From a virus: a stretch of 45,582 nt of DNA. A program made the position numbers and the translations under genes. Location of the stretch: IMG/VR virus record IMGVR_UViG_3300031364_000006, positions 1 through 45,582 of that record. One strand, written 5' to 3'. Shown one piece after another: positions 35,221-43,496 of the stretch (positions are counted from its first letter, which is position 1; each line of letters starts with the position of its first letter). The notes under the pieces are model-generated. The model saw nothing but the letters and a program-made list of their open reading frames with translations, had not been told where the DNA came from and made no database searches.

Positions 35221-38012
35221 TACCGGCCGCCTCCCACTACTAATTTTGTACCGACTCTTGCAGTTTCTTTGTCCAGGCTGAATTTAATGTATTTGATTAG
35301 TCCTGCATCATCGCCAGAAGCAATGATATTTATGGATTGTGGAACGTTGCTTTGTGTGCCGGATTCCGAAAGCGCGGCCTTGAATGCTTCGACCATTGTA
35401 TCCAATGGTGTTTCAATGTTAGTCCCGCTTGTCTGATCTCCGAGTATTGCCATGAATTGACGGTTTGGAGGTATTACAGCTCCTTGTGCTAATCTTGGGA
35501 TTGACACATCGTTAAATGGGGTAATATTAAACCCAAACGATTTAATCCCGGTTATTTTTGTTACCCAATCTGGTGCTTTAATATTTAATCGATTGAGATA
35601 GCTTATTAACGCATTAAATCCGCTAATTATAAAGTTAATAAAAGATTCGACTCCCGCGATAATATCGTTATTTATAATTCCTTTAATACTGTTCCATATG
35701 CTTTTTATTTTATCAGGAATTGCGTTCCAGTTTGGTGCAACTGCGGCTGCCAGTGAAACACCTCCGGCAATTAAAAGGCCAATGCCCAAAGGAATCCCAA
35801 CACCGGAAAAACACAAGATCGCGCCAAGTGCAAGCAAAGAAACACCTACGAGCGCAGTTACAACTCCTATTGGGCCCTGTAATGCAGTTATAATTGTGTC
35901 CCAGTTAAGAGCTACAACAGCGGTTAAACCTGCCGCTCCAACCGCCATAAGAGCGATCCCTAAAGGAAGTCCAACACCGCTAAATGCTAACAAAGCGCCA
36001 AGCGCTAAAAACGCAATACTAACAGCCGCGACCACTTCGCCTATAGGGCCTTGTAACGCAGTTTGAATTGTTTCCCAGTTTAACGCTGTTACTGCAACTA
36101 AAGAAGCCGCTCCGATTGCCATAAGAGCTATCCCTAAAGGTAATGCAACACCGCTGAACGCAAGCACAGCGCCTAATACTAAAAATGCCGCGCCGACTAA
36201 TGCAGTTATTCCGCCTATAGGACCTTGCAACGCATTTGGTACGCTGTTCCAATTTATTGCAACTGATGCAGCAAGCGCAGAGGCTCCGGCTACCATTAAG
36301 GCTATTCCAAGAGGCAAACTTCCTCCTGTAAATACCATTACTGCGCCAATAGCTAATAGTGCGCCTGCTAAAATTCCTGTAATTATGCTTATGGTGCTGC
36401 CAATATGATTGCTTGTGCTGTTCCAATCTACCGCGACTGCTGCCGCTAATGATGCTGCGCCAATTGCTATTAAGGCTATACCAAGAGGGATATTCGCCCC
36501 AAGAAAACAAAGCAGTACACCTAAAACAAGGAAAGCACTTGATACTAATCCTAAAATTGTGCTTAATGTATTCGATATACTATCGCTCATGCTTCCCCAA
36601 TTAACAGCAACAGCCGTTGCTAAATTTACTGCTCCTGCAATCATTAATCCGATTCCAAGCGGTACGGCAATACCTGAAAAAGCAAGTATCGCTCCAATTA
36701 CTAACAATGCTCCTCCAATGATAGCTTGCAATGCACTTACTTGTTCCTTTAAAGTCTGTTCAAGGCTTCCCCATTCTAAGGCGCCAGCAGAAGCAATTCC
36801 AATTGCTCCGGCAGCCATAAGTGCAATTCCGATAATAGGGTGTCCGCTAAAAGCAAGAATAGTTCCGATAGCAAGCAACGCACTGCTTACAATCAAAATA
36901 GAATAAATTCCATCAAGAGATGATTTTATTTTATTTGAAAGAGTATTGTCTGCGCCACCCGTAGGGGATACTCCAAGTGTGCTACTTAAATCGGAAGGAG
37001 AAATAGCTCCCCCAGATGAACCCGAAGTTTTTTGAGCTAATGTATTGATTTTATCAAAACTTGCCAAATTATTTGATGCTTCTTTAGTTGCCTTGCTGCT
37101 TTTTTTCGTCGCTGCGGTTCCATTTTTTGTTGAATTTGTTAATCCGTCAATGGAATTTGATGCTCCCGCTGCGCTTGAAGCGATTTTATCATATCCTGTT
37201 GATTGAACTCCAAATAAATTTGCGATCACTTGCGCTACAGAATTAGCCAAAAAAGCGACATATTCAAGCCAATTTGCAAATTTTTGAAGCACCGGTATAA
37301 ATACTATTTCAATCTGTGTAATGGCCTTTCCAAACTGTTCATTTACATCACCCATAACATTTGACAATTGTTTTTGACGACCTAACGGAGTGTTTGCAAG
37401 AGCTTGATTCATTTCGCCCACATTGTTTGTTATAATTTCAGCAAGAACCGCCGCGCGCTGTGTTTTATCACCAAACTGAATCGTTTTTTTCTGTGCGTCG
37501 GATAAAGAAATTCCGACACGTGTCAAAGCCCCAGTTTGTCCTTCCAAGGCACGGCCCATCATGTTTGCAACGGCTACGGCAGACTCCGTCGTTGCATCAT
37601 ATCCATATTGCTGTGCGACAAGATTATTCATTGCTGGAATTAATTCTTTTAATTGCCCTGTTGTTGTTGTAAAAGTAGCTAACTGTTGCGCACCGGCAAG
37701 TTGTACTTCGTCACCGATTACGCCCAATTTTTGCTGTGCAGCGGTAAGATCAAGAATCGATTGTATTTGTTCATTTGTTGCGTTAGTGCGTTTGCGCATT
37801 ACGGTCGCCAATTTGGTTTCTGCCGTCGTTTGCGCAGACCAGGCTTCTTTCGCTGCTTTTTCCCAATTAACTACAGTCGTAATACTGAAAGCAATACCAA
37901 CCATTTTGGCAAACTTTTTTAAACCCGAGGTAATTTTTGATATGCCTGTTTCAACTCCGGATGTGTCTATTTTACTGTTAATTCTGACGCTGCCATCATA
38001 AATAGCCGCCAT
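35217..38012 (-). CDS. Tail tape measure protein
   Basis: A 931-residue protein setting tail length. The N-terminal third is helical (MAAIYDGSVRINSKIDTSGVETGISKITSGLKK, then ANTPLGRQKQLSNVMGDVNEQFG). The central part consists of about seven hydrophobic repeats of 58 residues with the core LPLGIALMAIGAASLxAxxALNW, which may function in membrane penetration. The C-terminal part ends TARVGTKLVVGGGRY. Gene order (Gp15 upstream, distal tail downstream) confirms it. Confidence 0.92.
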   Translation of the reverse strand: MAAIYDGSVRINSKIDTSGVETGISKITSGLKKFAKMVGIAFSITTVVNWEKAAKEAWSAQTTAETKLATVMRKRTNATNEQIQSILDLTAAQQKLGVIGDEVQLAGAQQLATFTTTTGQLKELIPAMNNLVAQQYGYDATTESAVAVANMMGRALEGQTGALTRVGISLSDAQKKTIQFGDKTQRAAVLAEIITNNVGEMNQALANTPLGRQKQLSNVMGDVNEQFGKAITQIEIVFIPVLQKFANWLEYVAFLANSVAQVIANLFGVQSTGYDKIASSAAGASNSIDGLTNSTKNGTAATKKSSKATKEASNNLASFDKINTLAQKTSGSSGGAISPSDLSSTLGVSPTGGADNTLSNKIKSSLDGIYSILIVSSALLAIGTILAFSGHPIIGIALMAAGAIGIASAGALEWGSLEQTLKEQVSALQAIIGGALLVIGAILAFSGIAVPLGIGLMIAGAVNLATAVAVNWGSMSDSISNTLSTILGLVSSAFLVLGVLLCFLGANIPLGIALIAIGAASLAAAVAVDWNSTSNHIGSTISIITGILAGALLAIGAVMVFTGGSLPLGIALMVAGASALAASVAINWNSVPNALQGPIGGITALVGAAFLVLGAVLAFSGVALPLGIALMAIGAASLVAVTALNWETIQTALQGPIGEVVAAVSIAFLALGALLAFSGVGLPLGIALMAVGAAGLTAVVALNWDTIITALQGPIGVVTALVGVSLLALGAILCFSGVGIPLGIGLLIAGGVSLAAAVAPNWNAIPDKIKSIWNSIKGIINNDIIAGVESFINFIISGFNALISYLNRLNIKAPDWVTKITGIKSFGFNITPFNDVSIPRLAQGAVIPPNRQFMAILGDQTSGTNIETPLDTMVEAFKAALSESGTQSNVPQSINIIASGDDAGLIKYIKFSLDKETARVGTKLVVGGGRY
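35720..36850 (-). repeat. 174-bp tandem repeats in the tape measure gene
   Basis: About seven degenerate repeats of 58 codons (for example LPLGIALMAVGAAGLTAVVA with a following LNWDTI). Hydrophobic strands and Trp-containing turns recur. Related hydrophobic repeats are known from tape measures of Firmicutes phages. Confidence 0.8.
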
Positions 38013-38035
38013 TTTATCACCTACCTTTTGGGCAT

Positions 38036-38066
38036 AAAAAAATCACCTCGAATTAACAAGATGATT
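38036..38066 (-). terminator. Terminator after the zinc-ribbon moron, before the tape measure gene
   Basis: On the minus strand AATCATCTTG-TTAATT-CGAGGTGATT (ten pairs including two G-U) is followed by an uninterrupted T tract. It ends the transcript of the zinc-ribbon gene 24 bases before the tape measure start. Confidence 0.8.
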
Positions 38067-38081
38067 TAAAATATTACGTTT

Positions 38082-38522
38082 TTATCTTTTCCCCGGATAA
38101 AATTTATGTCCACATTTCAAGCATGTTATTCGCACTTTTTTCGAACCAGAAAAGCCACATAATATTCCAATAATAATTCCAGATATAATTCCTATTATCC
38201 CTAAAAAGGAACCAAAGAATCCAAAAAACAAGGCTCCAAAGAATCCGCTTAAAGGGCTATATCCTCTTATGCTTGTTTGGACGGATGTAGAATAGCATTT
38301 AGGACAACAAATAGTATCGTTCGATTTCGCATTACCATTATATGCATTTTTCCATTTTGGTTTATCTCTTTTCTCTGGATGCGGGACAGAACTTATAATT
38401 TCTTCAATCTTTTCCTTATCATTCGAATCAACAATAGGAAAATTTTTAGCATTTTTCCTGCATGTAGGGCAATATGTAGCTTTGTCTAATAATTTTTCCC
38501 CGCAGTTCGTGCATATTTTCAT
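38082..38522 (-). CDS. Zinc-ribbon membrane protein moron
   Basis: The ATG at 38522 lies behind AAAGGGGG. The 146-residue protein starts with a zinc ribbon (MKICTNCGEKLLDKATYCPTCRK), has a second Cys set (CCPKC, about 72-76) completed near the C-terminus (CLKCGHKFYPGKR), and a Gly-rich hydrophobic hairpin between (about 92-124). It has its own promoter and terminator inside the tail operon, so it is probably expressed from the prophage. Function unknown. Confidence 0.7.
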   Translation of the reverse strand: MKICTNCGEKLLDKATYCPTCRKNAKNFPIVDSNDKEKIEEIISSVPHPEKRDKPKWKNAYNGNAKSNDTICCPKCYSTSVQTSIRGYSPLSGFFGALFFGFFGSFLGIIGIISGIIIGILCGFSGSKKVRITCLKCGHKFYPGKR

Positions 38523-38545
38523 ATTCCATTTCCCCCTTTTCCACA

Positions 38546-38574
38546 ATTATACTTTTCTATGCGAGATGTTGCAA
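38546..38574 (-). promoter_or_regulatory. Promoter of the zinc-ribbon moron
   Basis: On the minus strand TTGCAA (38569-38574), 17 bases, TATAAT (38546-38551). It lies between the Gp15 gene and the zinc-ribbon gene and points at the latter. Together with the terminator at 38036-38066 it defines a moron unit. Confidence 0.8.
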
Positions 38575-38588
38575 GAGGAAATGTTATG

Positions 38589-39131
38589 TTATTTAATCTG
38601 TGAATAAAAATCATCCAGAATATTTTCTTCTTCCTCGGTAATCTGGTTCGGCAAGGCTACGCTTTGCTTTGCACGAATCACTTTTTCGCGTGATTTTACA
38701 TCCTTTACAGATGAAATGTCGTAATTTCGGATATCACGGACACGATTTAGAATGCAATCGTCTGTAAGCCCCTGCAATAGATTGCAAAATTTCCACCAGT
38801 GCATTTTTACATCATCAAGATCAATCTTATAATCCGACATGAACGACGATTTGATATAGTTCTCGTCGTTTTCAAAATTCATATCAGGTTGTCTTTCTTC
38901 CTGCGGCTGTGGTTCTTTTCCACATTGCAAATATTTAATTGCCATCCGGAGCGCCTCTTGCAAATTTGGCGGTTCCTGTTTGTAGAGAATACCTATAATG
39001 CCGTATCCACGTTCCGTGTCGCTGATTTCTTTATCATTGATGCACTGATAGCAGGCTAATCCATATCTAAAATCGGTGTTAATTTCATAGTCTTTACCAT
39101 CAACCGTAATCAGTTCCGGGTAATCGGTCAT
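38589..39131 (-). CDS. Gp15-family tail assembly protein
   Basis: A 180-residue protein of the bacteriophage Gp15 family, the second of the pair encoded upstream of tape measure genes. Typical features: FRYGLACYQCINDKEISDTERGYGIIGILY, then LQEALRMAIKYLQCGKE, a low-complexity stretch, and KIDLDDVKMHWWKFCNLLQGLTDDCILNRVRDIRNYDIS. It overlaps the preceding gene by four bases (ATGA) with a preceding AAAA. Confidence 0.88.
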   Translation of the reverse strand: MTDYPELITVDGKDYEINTDFRYGLACYQCINDKEISDTERGYGIIGILYKQEPPNLQEALRMAIKYLQCGKEPQPQEERQPDMNFENDENYIKSSFMSDYKIDLDDVKMHWWKFCNLLQGLTDDCILNRVRDIRNYDISSVKDVKSREKVIRAKQSVALPNQITEEEENILDDFYSQIK

Positions 39132-39622
39132 TTTAGTGATCTCCGGCCCTCACGATTCGGTGAATATTTGTTTACAACTTTTGCTTTGAGATTTTGGGAA
39201 TTTATTCCCATCTTTTCAAAATGCGGCTTTAGCTGTTCGGCAAGATCGTCAAACATATTGTAATAATTGCTGTCGCCAAAAATCTTTTGGCAGGCTCCTT
39301 TACCAAGAAAAGAATCAAGCGTTTCGCGGGACTTTTGATACAATTCATCAATCATTGTTGCGCCATCATATTGATTTTTGGTAATCAGCGTCTTTTCTTT
39401 GCCTTCAATTGTTGCAATTTTGAATGGTTCATCCGGTCGGTTATCAATTTCTTTTGCCTTTTCCTGATATTCTTCCACCAAATCATTGACTTTGTCAAAT
39501 GTACGCACCATTTTTGTTGCGAGGCCGGTATCTGAAATGTCAAATGCGATTGTGTCTCCATTATCGTTAACTTCAATTGTATAGATTGAGCTGGATTTTA
39601 CTCTAATTTTGCCGTTTGCCAT
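39128..39622 (-). CDS. Tail assembly chaperone-like protein
   Basis: A 164-residue protein (MANGKIRVKSSSIYTIEVNDNGDTIAFDISDTGLATKMVRTFDKVNDLVEEYQEKAKEI...). Position between the major tail protein and Gp15/tape measure is that of the first tail assembly chaperone (G-like). Helical C-terminal half. A -1 slip on the terminal AAAA would fuse it to Gp15, but coupled reinitiation is as likely. Confidence 0.7.
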   Translation of the reverse strand: MANGKIRVKSSSIYTIEVNDNGDTIAFDISDTGLATKMVRTFDKVNDLVEEYQEKAKEIDNRPDEPFKIATIEGKEKTLITKNQYDGATMIDELYQKSRETLDSFLGKGACQKIFGDSNYYNMFDDLAEQLKPHFEKMGINSQNLKAKVVNKYSPNREGRRSLK

Positions 39623-39644
39623 AATGCCTCCAATTAAATTAATA

Positions 39645-39663
39645 GGGCGGGGAAATCCCGCCC
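39645..39663 (-). terminator. Hairpin after the major tail gene
   Basis: GGGCGGG-ATTTC-CCCGCCC on the minus strand (perfect seven-pair stem) followed by TATTAATTTAATT. Weak T tract, so an attenuator or mRNA stabiliser that keeps the major tail mRNA abundant relative to the chaperones. Confidence 0.5.
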
Positions 39664-39669
39664 AAATTT

Positions 39670-40155
39670 TTAAACCGTTTCTGTAAACACTGGGACCCCT
39701 GCTGTGATTACTGTGGTTCCGACTGTAGGCGCACCATTATAATAGACTGTGCCGCTTAAAGTCTGCGGGCTACCGCCTGTCATTGTGTGGGTACCAATCG
39801 CCACAGTAGCGCTCCGCAAAAATGATGAATATGGACTTGTAGTTGTCAAATCAACTTCAAGGATTTCTGATTCTGCGTCTGCACCAGTTGCCAAAGTATC
39901 GCGTAATCCTTCTAAATAGGCATGTGCTGGGGCTGTAGTGGCGTCCCAAAGGGTGATGTCCAACCCTGCGCTTGCCTGATAACTGTCAACGCTTGTGTTT
40001 GCGGCATCTTCGTCAATGTATGTTTCCGTTGTGGTCTGTGCGCCAAAATCTATGGCGAGAGACGTAATGCCTTTGCCAAGGCTTGCCCATGTAGGACTCG
40101 CTGACGTTCCTGTGTTGATAAAATAGGCCCTTAAAGAGCTTTTAATTTTTGCCAT
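39670..40155 (-). CDS. Major tail protein
   Basis: A 161-residue Thr/Ala-rich beta protein (MAKIKSSLRAYFINTGTSASPTWASLGKGITSLAIDFGAQTTTETYIDEDAANTSVDSYQ...). Composition, size and order (tail completion proteins before, chaperones after) fit the tail tube subunit. It has a strong GGAGG ribosome binding site and is bracketed by hairpins. Confidence 0.82.
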   Translation of the reverse strand: MAKIKSSLRAYFINTGTSASPTWASLGKGITSLAIDFGAQTTTETYIDEDAANTSVDSYQASAGLDITLWDATTAPAHAYLEGLRDTLATGADAESEILEVDLTTTSPYSSFLRSATVAIGTHTMTGGSPQTLSGTVYYNGAPTVGTTVITAGVPVFTETV

Positions 40156-40173
40156 TGTTTAACCTCCAAGCAT

Positions 40174-40196
40174 AAAAATAACGCCTATTCAGGCGC
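40174..40196 (-). terminator. Hairpin with T tract before the major tail gene
   Basis: GCGCCT-GAAT-AGGCGT followed by TATTTTTA overlaps the stop codon of the upstream gene, then comes the GGAGG of the major tail gene. The form is close to that at 1474-1498. It probably uncouples strong tail-tube expression from the upstream operon. Confidence 0.45.
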
Positions 40197-40634
40197 TTCA
40201 TCATAAGTAAGTGTATAGGTTGCCAAAAACGTCGCATTCCCGGAACCATCTTTCCCAGTCATATCCATAGGTGCGCGCGTCATGATGATTCGATCAGGGG
40301 TGCGGCGTTCTCCGATATCAAGCCCAAGCGGGCCGTTTGCTTTAAACCATGCGCCCAAATCATTTAAAGGCTTATAGATGGAAGTCGCATCGTCAGGAAT
40401 GACATTGACTGTGTTATAAATGATAAATGGAATTTCAGCCGAAAAACTATTATCAATACATTCTTCGATGATATTCCCGCCATTGGCTTTGATGCATAGT
40501 CCAAGCCCGGTTGAATCTTCTGTGTATTCGAGATGCACTGTTTCCGTTATAATTTCAAGTCCGTTAATCCATTCTTGCAATGCCGCGACTATCTGCGTAA
40601 TATCAGTCGCATCTAAGGGTTTTTCGTCTGCCAT
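40185..40634 (-). CDS. Tail terminator / minor capsid-like protein
   Basis: The start at 40634 (MADEKPLDATDITQIVAALQEWING) has GGAGGCGG upstream and overlaps the previous stop (TAATG). The 149-residue protein has the alpha-beta layout of tail terminator/minor capsid proteins in this position (VxxxLQxWINGLxxITETVHLEYTE...). It would close the tail tube at the head side. Confidence 0.7.
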   Translation of the reverse strand: MADEKPLDATDITQIVAALQEWINGLEIITETVHLEYTEDSTGLGLCIKANGGNIIEECIDNSFSAEIPFIIYNTVNVIPDDATSIYKPLNDLGAWFKANGPLGLDIGERRTPDRIIMTRAPMDMTGKDGSGNATFLATYTLTYDEAPE

Positions 40635-41083
40635 TATCCGCCTCCTCCAAGTTTTTTCGCTCCAGCAAGCCATTTATTTTTATTTATTCCTTTTGCAACC
40701 TCAAACCACATTCTTGTCGCTTGCGGGTGAGATTGCTTTGAATACGTCAAATCACGGTTTGTTAGTACCTTCGCAACACCTGGGCGAGAAAACCATCCGT
40801 CGTTTGTCAAAAATCCCGCTGCTCCGGTTTCTGGATCAACCATTATTTTTCCATAATACTGATAACGCGCGTAAGGGCTATTATAGACAATTTCTCCGGA
40901 GCCTATTACAGTTCCGGAGATTCCAGACCGTTCCAGTGCGCCGGTTAATCGTGGCACATATGGCGTAGAATCCTTTAAAATTTCGTTATCAAGCCAGCGT
41001 TGTGCCATTTTGTTTGCGGCTTTCAATCTTGCTTTTGTTGCCGCAGGGCTAAAAGTTATTTTCGTCGTTATTTTGCTCGCCAT
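40634..41083 (-). CDS. Minor capsid protein 2-like tail completion protein
   Basis: A 149-residue protein with KMAQRWLDNEILKDSTPYVPRLTGALERSGISG and NSPYARYQYYGK, a strong signature of Minor_capsid_2/HK97 gp10-like proteins of Firmicutes phages, which join head and tail. A downstream WFEVAKGINKNKWL helix is also typical. Confidence 0.85.
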   Translation of the reverse strand: MASKITTKITFSPAATKARLKAANKMAQRWLDNEILKDSTPYVPRLTGALERSGISGTVIGSGEIVYNSPYARYQYYGKIMVDPETGAAGFLTNDGWFSRPGVAKVLTNRDLTYSKQSHPQATRMWFEVAKGINKNKWLAGAKKLGGGG

Positions 41084-41087
41084 ATTA

Positions 41088-42281
41088 TCACGTCCAGCTT
41101 ACAGTATGTCGCGTTGTACCCTCAGTGAAATATAAGTTTGTTCCGTCATATTCAAATGTGCCATCAAGTTGCCCCGCTGCTACCGAGCCGGCAGGAAATA
41201 ACGCCGAACTTCTAAGCCTAATGGGCGCCATTGCCAAAGGTATAGCGCCCAAGCCGCCATTAAGCGTTGAGTTCCCGCCAACACCTGTGCTGCCATAAAC
41301 CAGCGCCATAAATACAAACGCGCCAACACCGTCTATTGCATAAGTTGCAGACGCAGTTGTGATAACGGCACTTGTAAGCAATGACGGGGTTACATTTGTG
41401 GAATTATGTACAATTGTTGGAACCGTAGCGGTTGTAAGTGCCGTCAGTGTAATATTAAATCTTGCTGTGTTAGCTGTAACTACTTGACCGTTGATAGCGT
41501 CCTGCGTGTGCGTCCAAACGATTGCACCGCCCAAACTGATACATACATTATCTGTGCTATCGCTGATCTGTACGGTCGCCATCTGCATAATAATATTGCC
41601 TGCCGCAGTTTCAGAGCTTGTAAATGCCGTGCCTCCGCCAGAAGATATTGCTTGCGTAAGATTCCCATCTACTTGTTGTATCTTGCTCGATGCATTTGTG
41701 TTTGTCCAGTAAACGCAGTGTCCATCTCCACTTGTATGCTCAAAATTGCAAATGCGGCACTGCAAATTTTGTACTCCGGTTCCAAAAAAATTCAGCGTGT
41801 TATCCGCACCAGAAGTTTTAAAAATGATACGTTCACAACAAACCGTACCAGCGATGTTAAATGTAACTGTACCGACAATATAAACTGAAAATTTTGACTG
41901 ACCGGCAAGATTTACGCCAGGTTTCAAAGTCAAATCTTCGGTGTATGTTCCCGGCCAAATATAGATTGTATCGCCTGAGTTTGCCGCTGTGATAGCCGCT
42001 GAAATTGTCTTGTACGGATAAATAGTACTGCCATCCGCCGTATATTCATCTGTCCTTGAACCATCCACATATTGGATATTGGTTGCCATTGCTTCACCGA
42101 CAGCGGTTATCTCAGTATCTATCATGGTTTGCGTGTAGGTTGCATCTGGTAACTGTTTGTTTCCGCTACTGGAGCCAAACCAAAACTGTGGCGGTGTTGT
42201 ATTGCTGGTCACCATAAATTCGCCGGGATTCATTTTATGGATTCCTGAACTATTGCGTAATTTCCACTTTGAAAAGGCCAT
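41088..42281 (-). CDS. Capsid-associated fibre-like protein, beta-helix type
   Basis: A 397-residue protein. The first 45 residues (MAFSKWKLRNSSGIHKMNPGEFMVTSNTTPPQFWFGSSSGNKQLPDA) are related to the N-terminus of the next gene upstream, so both probably share one anchor. Then comes a pectate-lyase-like beta-helix start (SRTDEYTADGSTIYPYKTISAAITAANSGDTIYIWPGTYTED), a long Thr/Ala-rich part and a C-terminal GTFEYDGTNLYFTEGTTRH motif common in phage structural proteins. Location between connector and tail-completion genes suggests a head fibre or decoration. Confidence 0.65.
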   Translation of the reverse strand: MAFSKWKLRNSSGIHKMNPGEFMVTSNTTPPQFWFGSSSGNKQLPDATYTQTMIDTEITAVGEAMATNIQYVDGSRTDEYTADGSTIYPYKTISAAITAANSGDTIYIWPGTYTEDLTLKPGVNLAGQSKFSVYIVGTVTFNIAGTVCCERIIFKTSGADNTLNFFGTGVQNLQCRICNFEHTSGDGHCVYWTNTNASSKIQQVDGNLTQAISSGGGTAFTSSETAAGNIIMQMATVQISDSTDNVCISLGGAIVWTHTQDAINGQVVTANTARFNITLTALTTATVPTIVHNSTNVTPSLLTSAVITTASATYAIDGVGAFVFMALVYGSTGVGGNSTLNGGLGAIPLAMAPIRLRSSALFPAGSVAAGQLDGTFEYDGTNLYFTEGTTRHTVSWT

Positions 42282-42295
42282 TTAATTCACCGCCT

Positions 42296-43003
42296 TTATA
42301 AATCGATGAAGAAATAGGAATCCACCGCCGTTCCATTTAATGCGCTATTCAGATCAATTGTGTTGCTTTCGATTGCCGATGCGCTGACTGTAACTGTTGG
42401 TTCTGTAGATTCTGCGACATTGTTAAGAAATGTTTGCTTGTAGAGGTTTGTTTTCCTTGCGAGCAGCCACGGAAGGCCGAGAACGTCCCCCCAACCAATC
42501 GCAGTTGTCGCACCCGTTCCGTCATGGGCCGGGATAACAATTTCTGTAACAGTCTTGAACGCTTTTGAACCGCTGACAATCCCTGCCGTATTGACCGTGA
42601 AAGCCGGAAGAGTTTCAGTTATTTCTTCGCCATCATAGTTTGTTCCAGTAATTACGACTTGGATTGCGCCAATATCTGCGGCTGTGCCTCCCGCCGTTGC
42701 TGTGATGTTACGCGGAATTGCCGGGTCTGTGATATCCGTCGTGATTGTCTGTTCTTCTCCGGTATCTGTAACCGCTGCATGGATACCGTCAGTATCAGCC
42801 GCGACAGCGTCAGCCGCCGCCGCGTGATATTGTCTGATAGTTACAGCTGTTTCAGTGCTATCATATGTGGGGATTTCGACATTCCCTGCGTTTGTCCCCA
42901 TAAACATGCCGCGCGGAGTACCGTCTTCGGTCACAAGATATTCGCCCGGGCCAAGCTTTTTAATACTTGCTACGTTTCTGCGTTTATAATGTGCAAATGC
43001 CAT
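42296..43003 (-). CDS. Capsid-associated decoration-like protein
   Basis: A 235-residue protein whose first 46 residues (MAFAHYKRRNVASIKKLGPGEYLVTEDGTPRGMFMGTNAGNVEIP) resemble those of the neighbouring protein; a linker with HAAAADAVAADTDGIHAAVTD and an Ig- or beta-sandwich-like C-terminal part with many Thr/Val/Gly follow. Likely a capsid-bound fibre or decoration. The plus-strand cassette lies immediately upstream. Confidence 0.6.
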   Translation of the reverse strand: MAFAHYKRRNVASIKKLGPGEYLVTEDGTPRGMFMGTNAGNVEIPTYDSTETAVTIRQYHAAAADAVAADTDGIHAAVTDTGEEQTITTDITDPAIPRNITATAGGTAADIGAIQVVITGTNYDGEEITETLPAFTVNTAGIVSGSKAFKTVTEIVIPAHDGTGATTAIGWGDVLGLPWLLARKTNLYKQTFLNNVAESTEPTVTVSASAIESNTIDLNSALNGTAVDSYFFIDL

Positions 43004-43043
43004 AAGATCATCTCCTAAAAATAAAAAAATTTTTGTTTGCTTA

Positions 43044-43072
43044 TTGACTTCTTATGTAATCTGTAGTATAAT
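43044..43072 (+). promoter_or_regulatory. Promoter of the plus-strand four-gene cassette
   Basis: TTGACT (43044-43049), 17 bases, TATAAT (43067-43072), an excellent sigma-70 promoter facing right, 29 bases before the first ATG. Confidence 0.85.
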
Positions 43073-43101
43073 TTAATTATACCAAATAGGAGGCTATAAA
43101 G

Positions 43102-43296
43102 ATGTACTACAATTACCACGCTACAGCTAAAAAGCTGATTGCAGACGGGCATTTGACTGGCTATAATTTCGTTAAAAAATACAATAATATTAGCCCATGC
43201 CTGCTTTTGATGTTTGACAATCATCGGCCTATGCCAATTAGGAAATATCGATGGGCCGAATATATACCGCTAATCAGAAAGGGAATACCTGCATGA
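43102..43296 (+). CDS. Conserved small phage protein (MYYNYHATAKKLI type)
   Basis: The 64-residue protein MYYNYHATAKKLIADGHLTGYNFVKKYNNISPCLLLMFDNHRPMPIRKYRWAEYIPLIRKGIPA is close to a family of small proteins frequent in clostridial genomes and phages, usually paired with a small HTH protein as here. AGGAGG precedes the ATG. Role unknown; the two-gene pairing resembles a regulatory or toxin-antitoxin-like arrangement but is unproven. Confidence 0.7.
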   Translation: MYYNYHATAKKLIADGHLTGYNFVKKYNNISPCLLLMFDNHRPMPIRKYRWAEYIPLIRKGIPA

Positions 43297-43496
43297 ATCT
43301 AATCACCGCCGCAGAATGGGCGAGACGTAACGGTCACCACGAAAAAACCGGAGTGCTTGAAATCCGGCGCGGTAAAGTACCGCAAGCCGTAAAAGTAGGT
43401 CATCAATGGATATTGCCGGATAATACACCGTGGCCAGAAGATAAAAGACATACAAGATATAAGAAAAATAGCGAGAGAAAGGAGGCGCAAAAATGA
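43293..43496 (+). CDS. Small HTH (excisionase-like) protein
   Basis: The start at 43293 overlaps the previous stop (ATGA). The 67-residue protein reads MNLITAAEWARRNGHHEKTGVLEIRRGKVPQAVKVGHQWILPDNTPWPEDKRH: an HTH/excisionase domain (ITAAEWARRNG helix, VLEIRRGKVPQAVKVGHQWIL wing) and a basic tail. Partner of the preceding gene. Confidence 0.7.
   Translation: MNLITAAEWARRNGHHEKTGVLEIRRGKVPQAVKVGHQWILPDNTPWPEDKRHTRYKKNSERKEAQK

Noticed and set aside
35698-38001. Long plus-strand frames opposite the tape measure gene
   Set aside because: They mirror the repetitive, biased codons of the tape measure gene and have no start signals.
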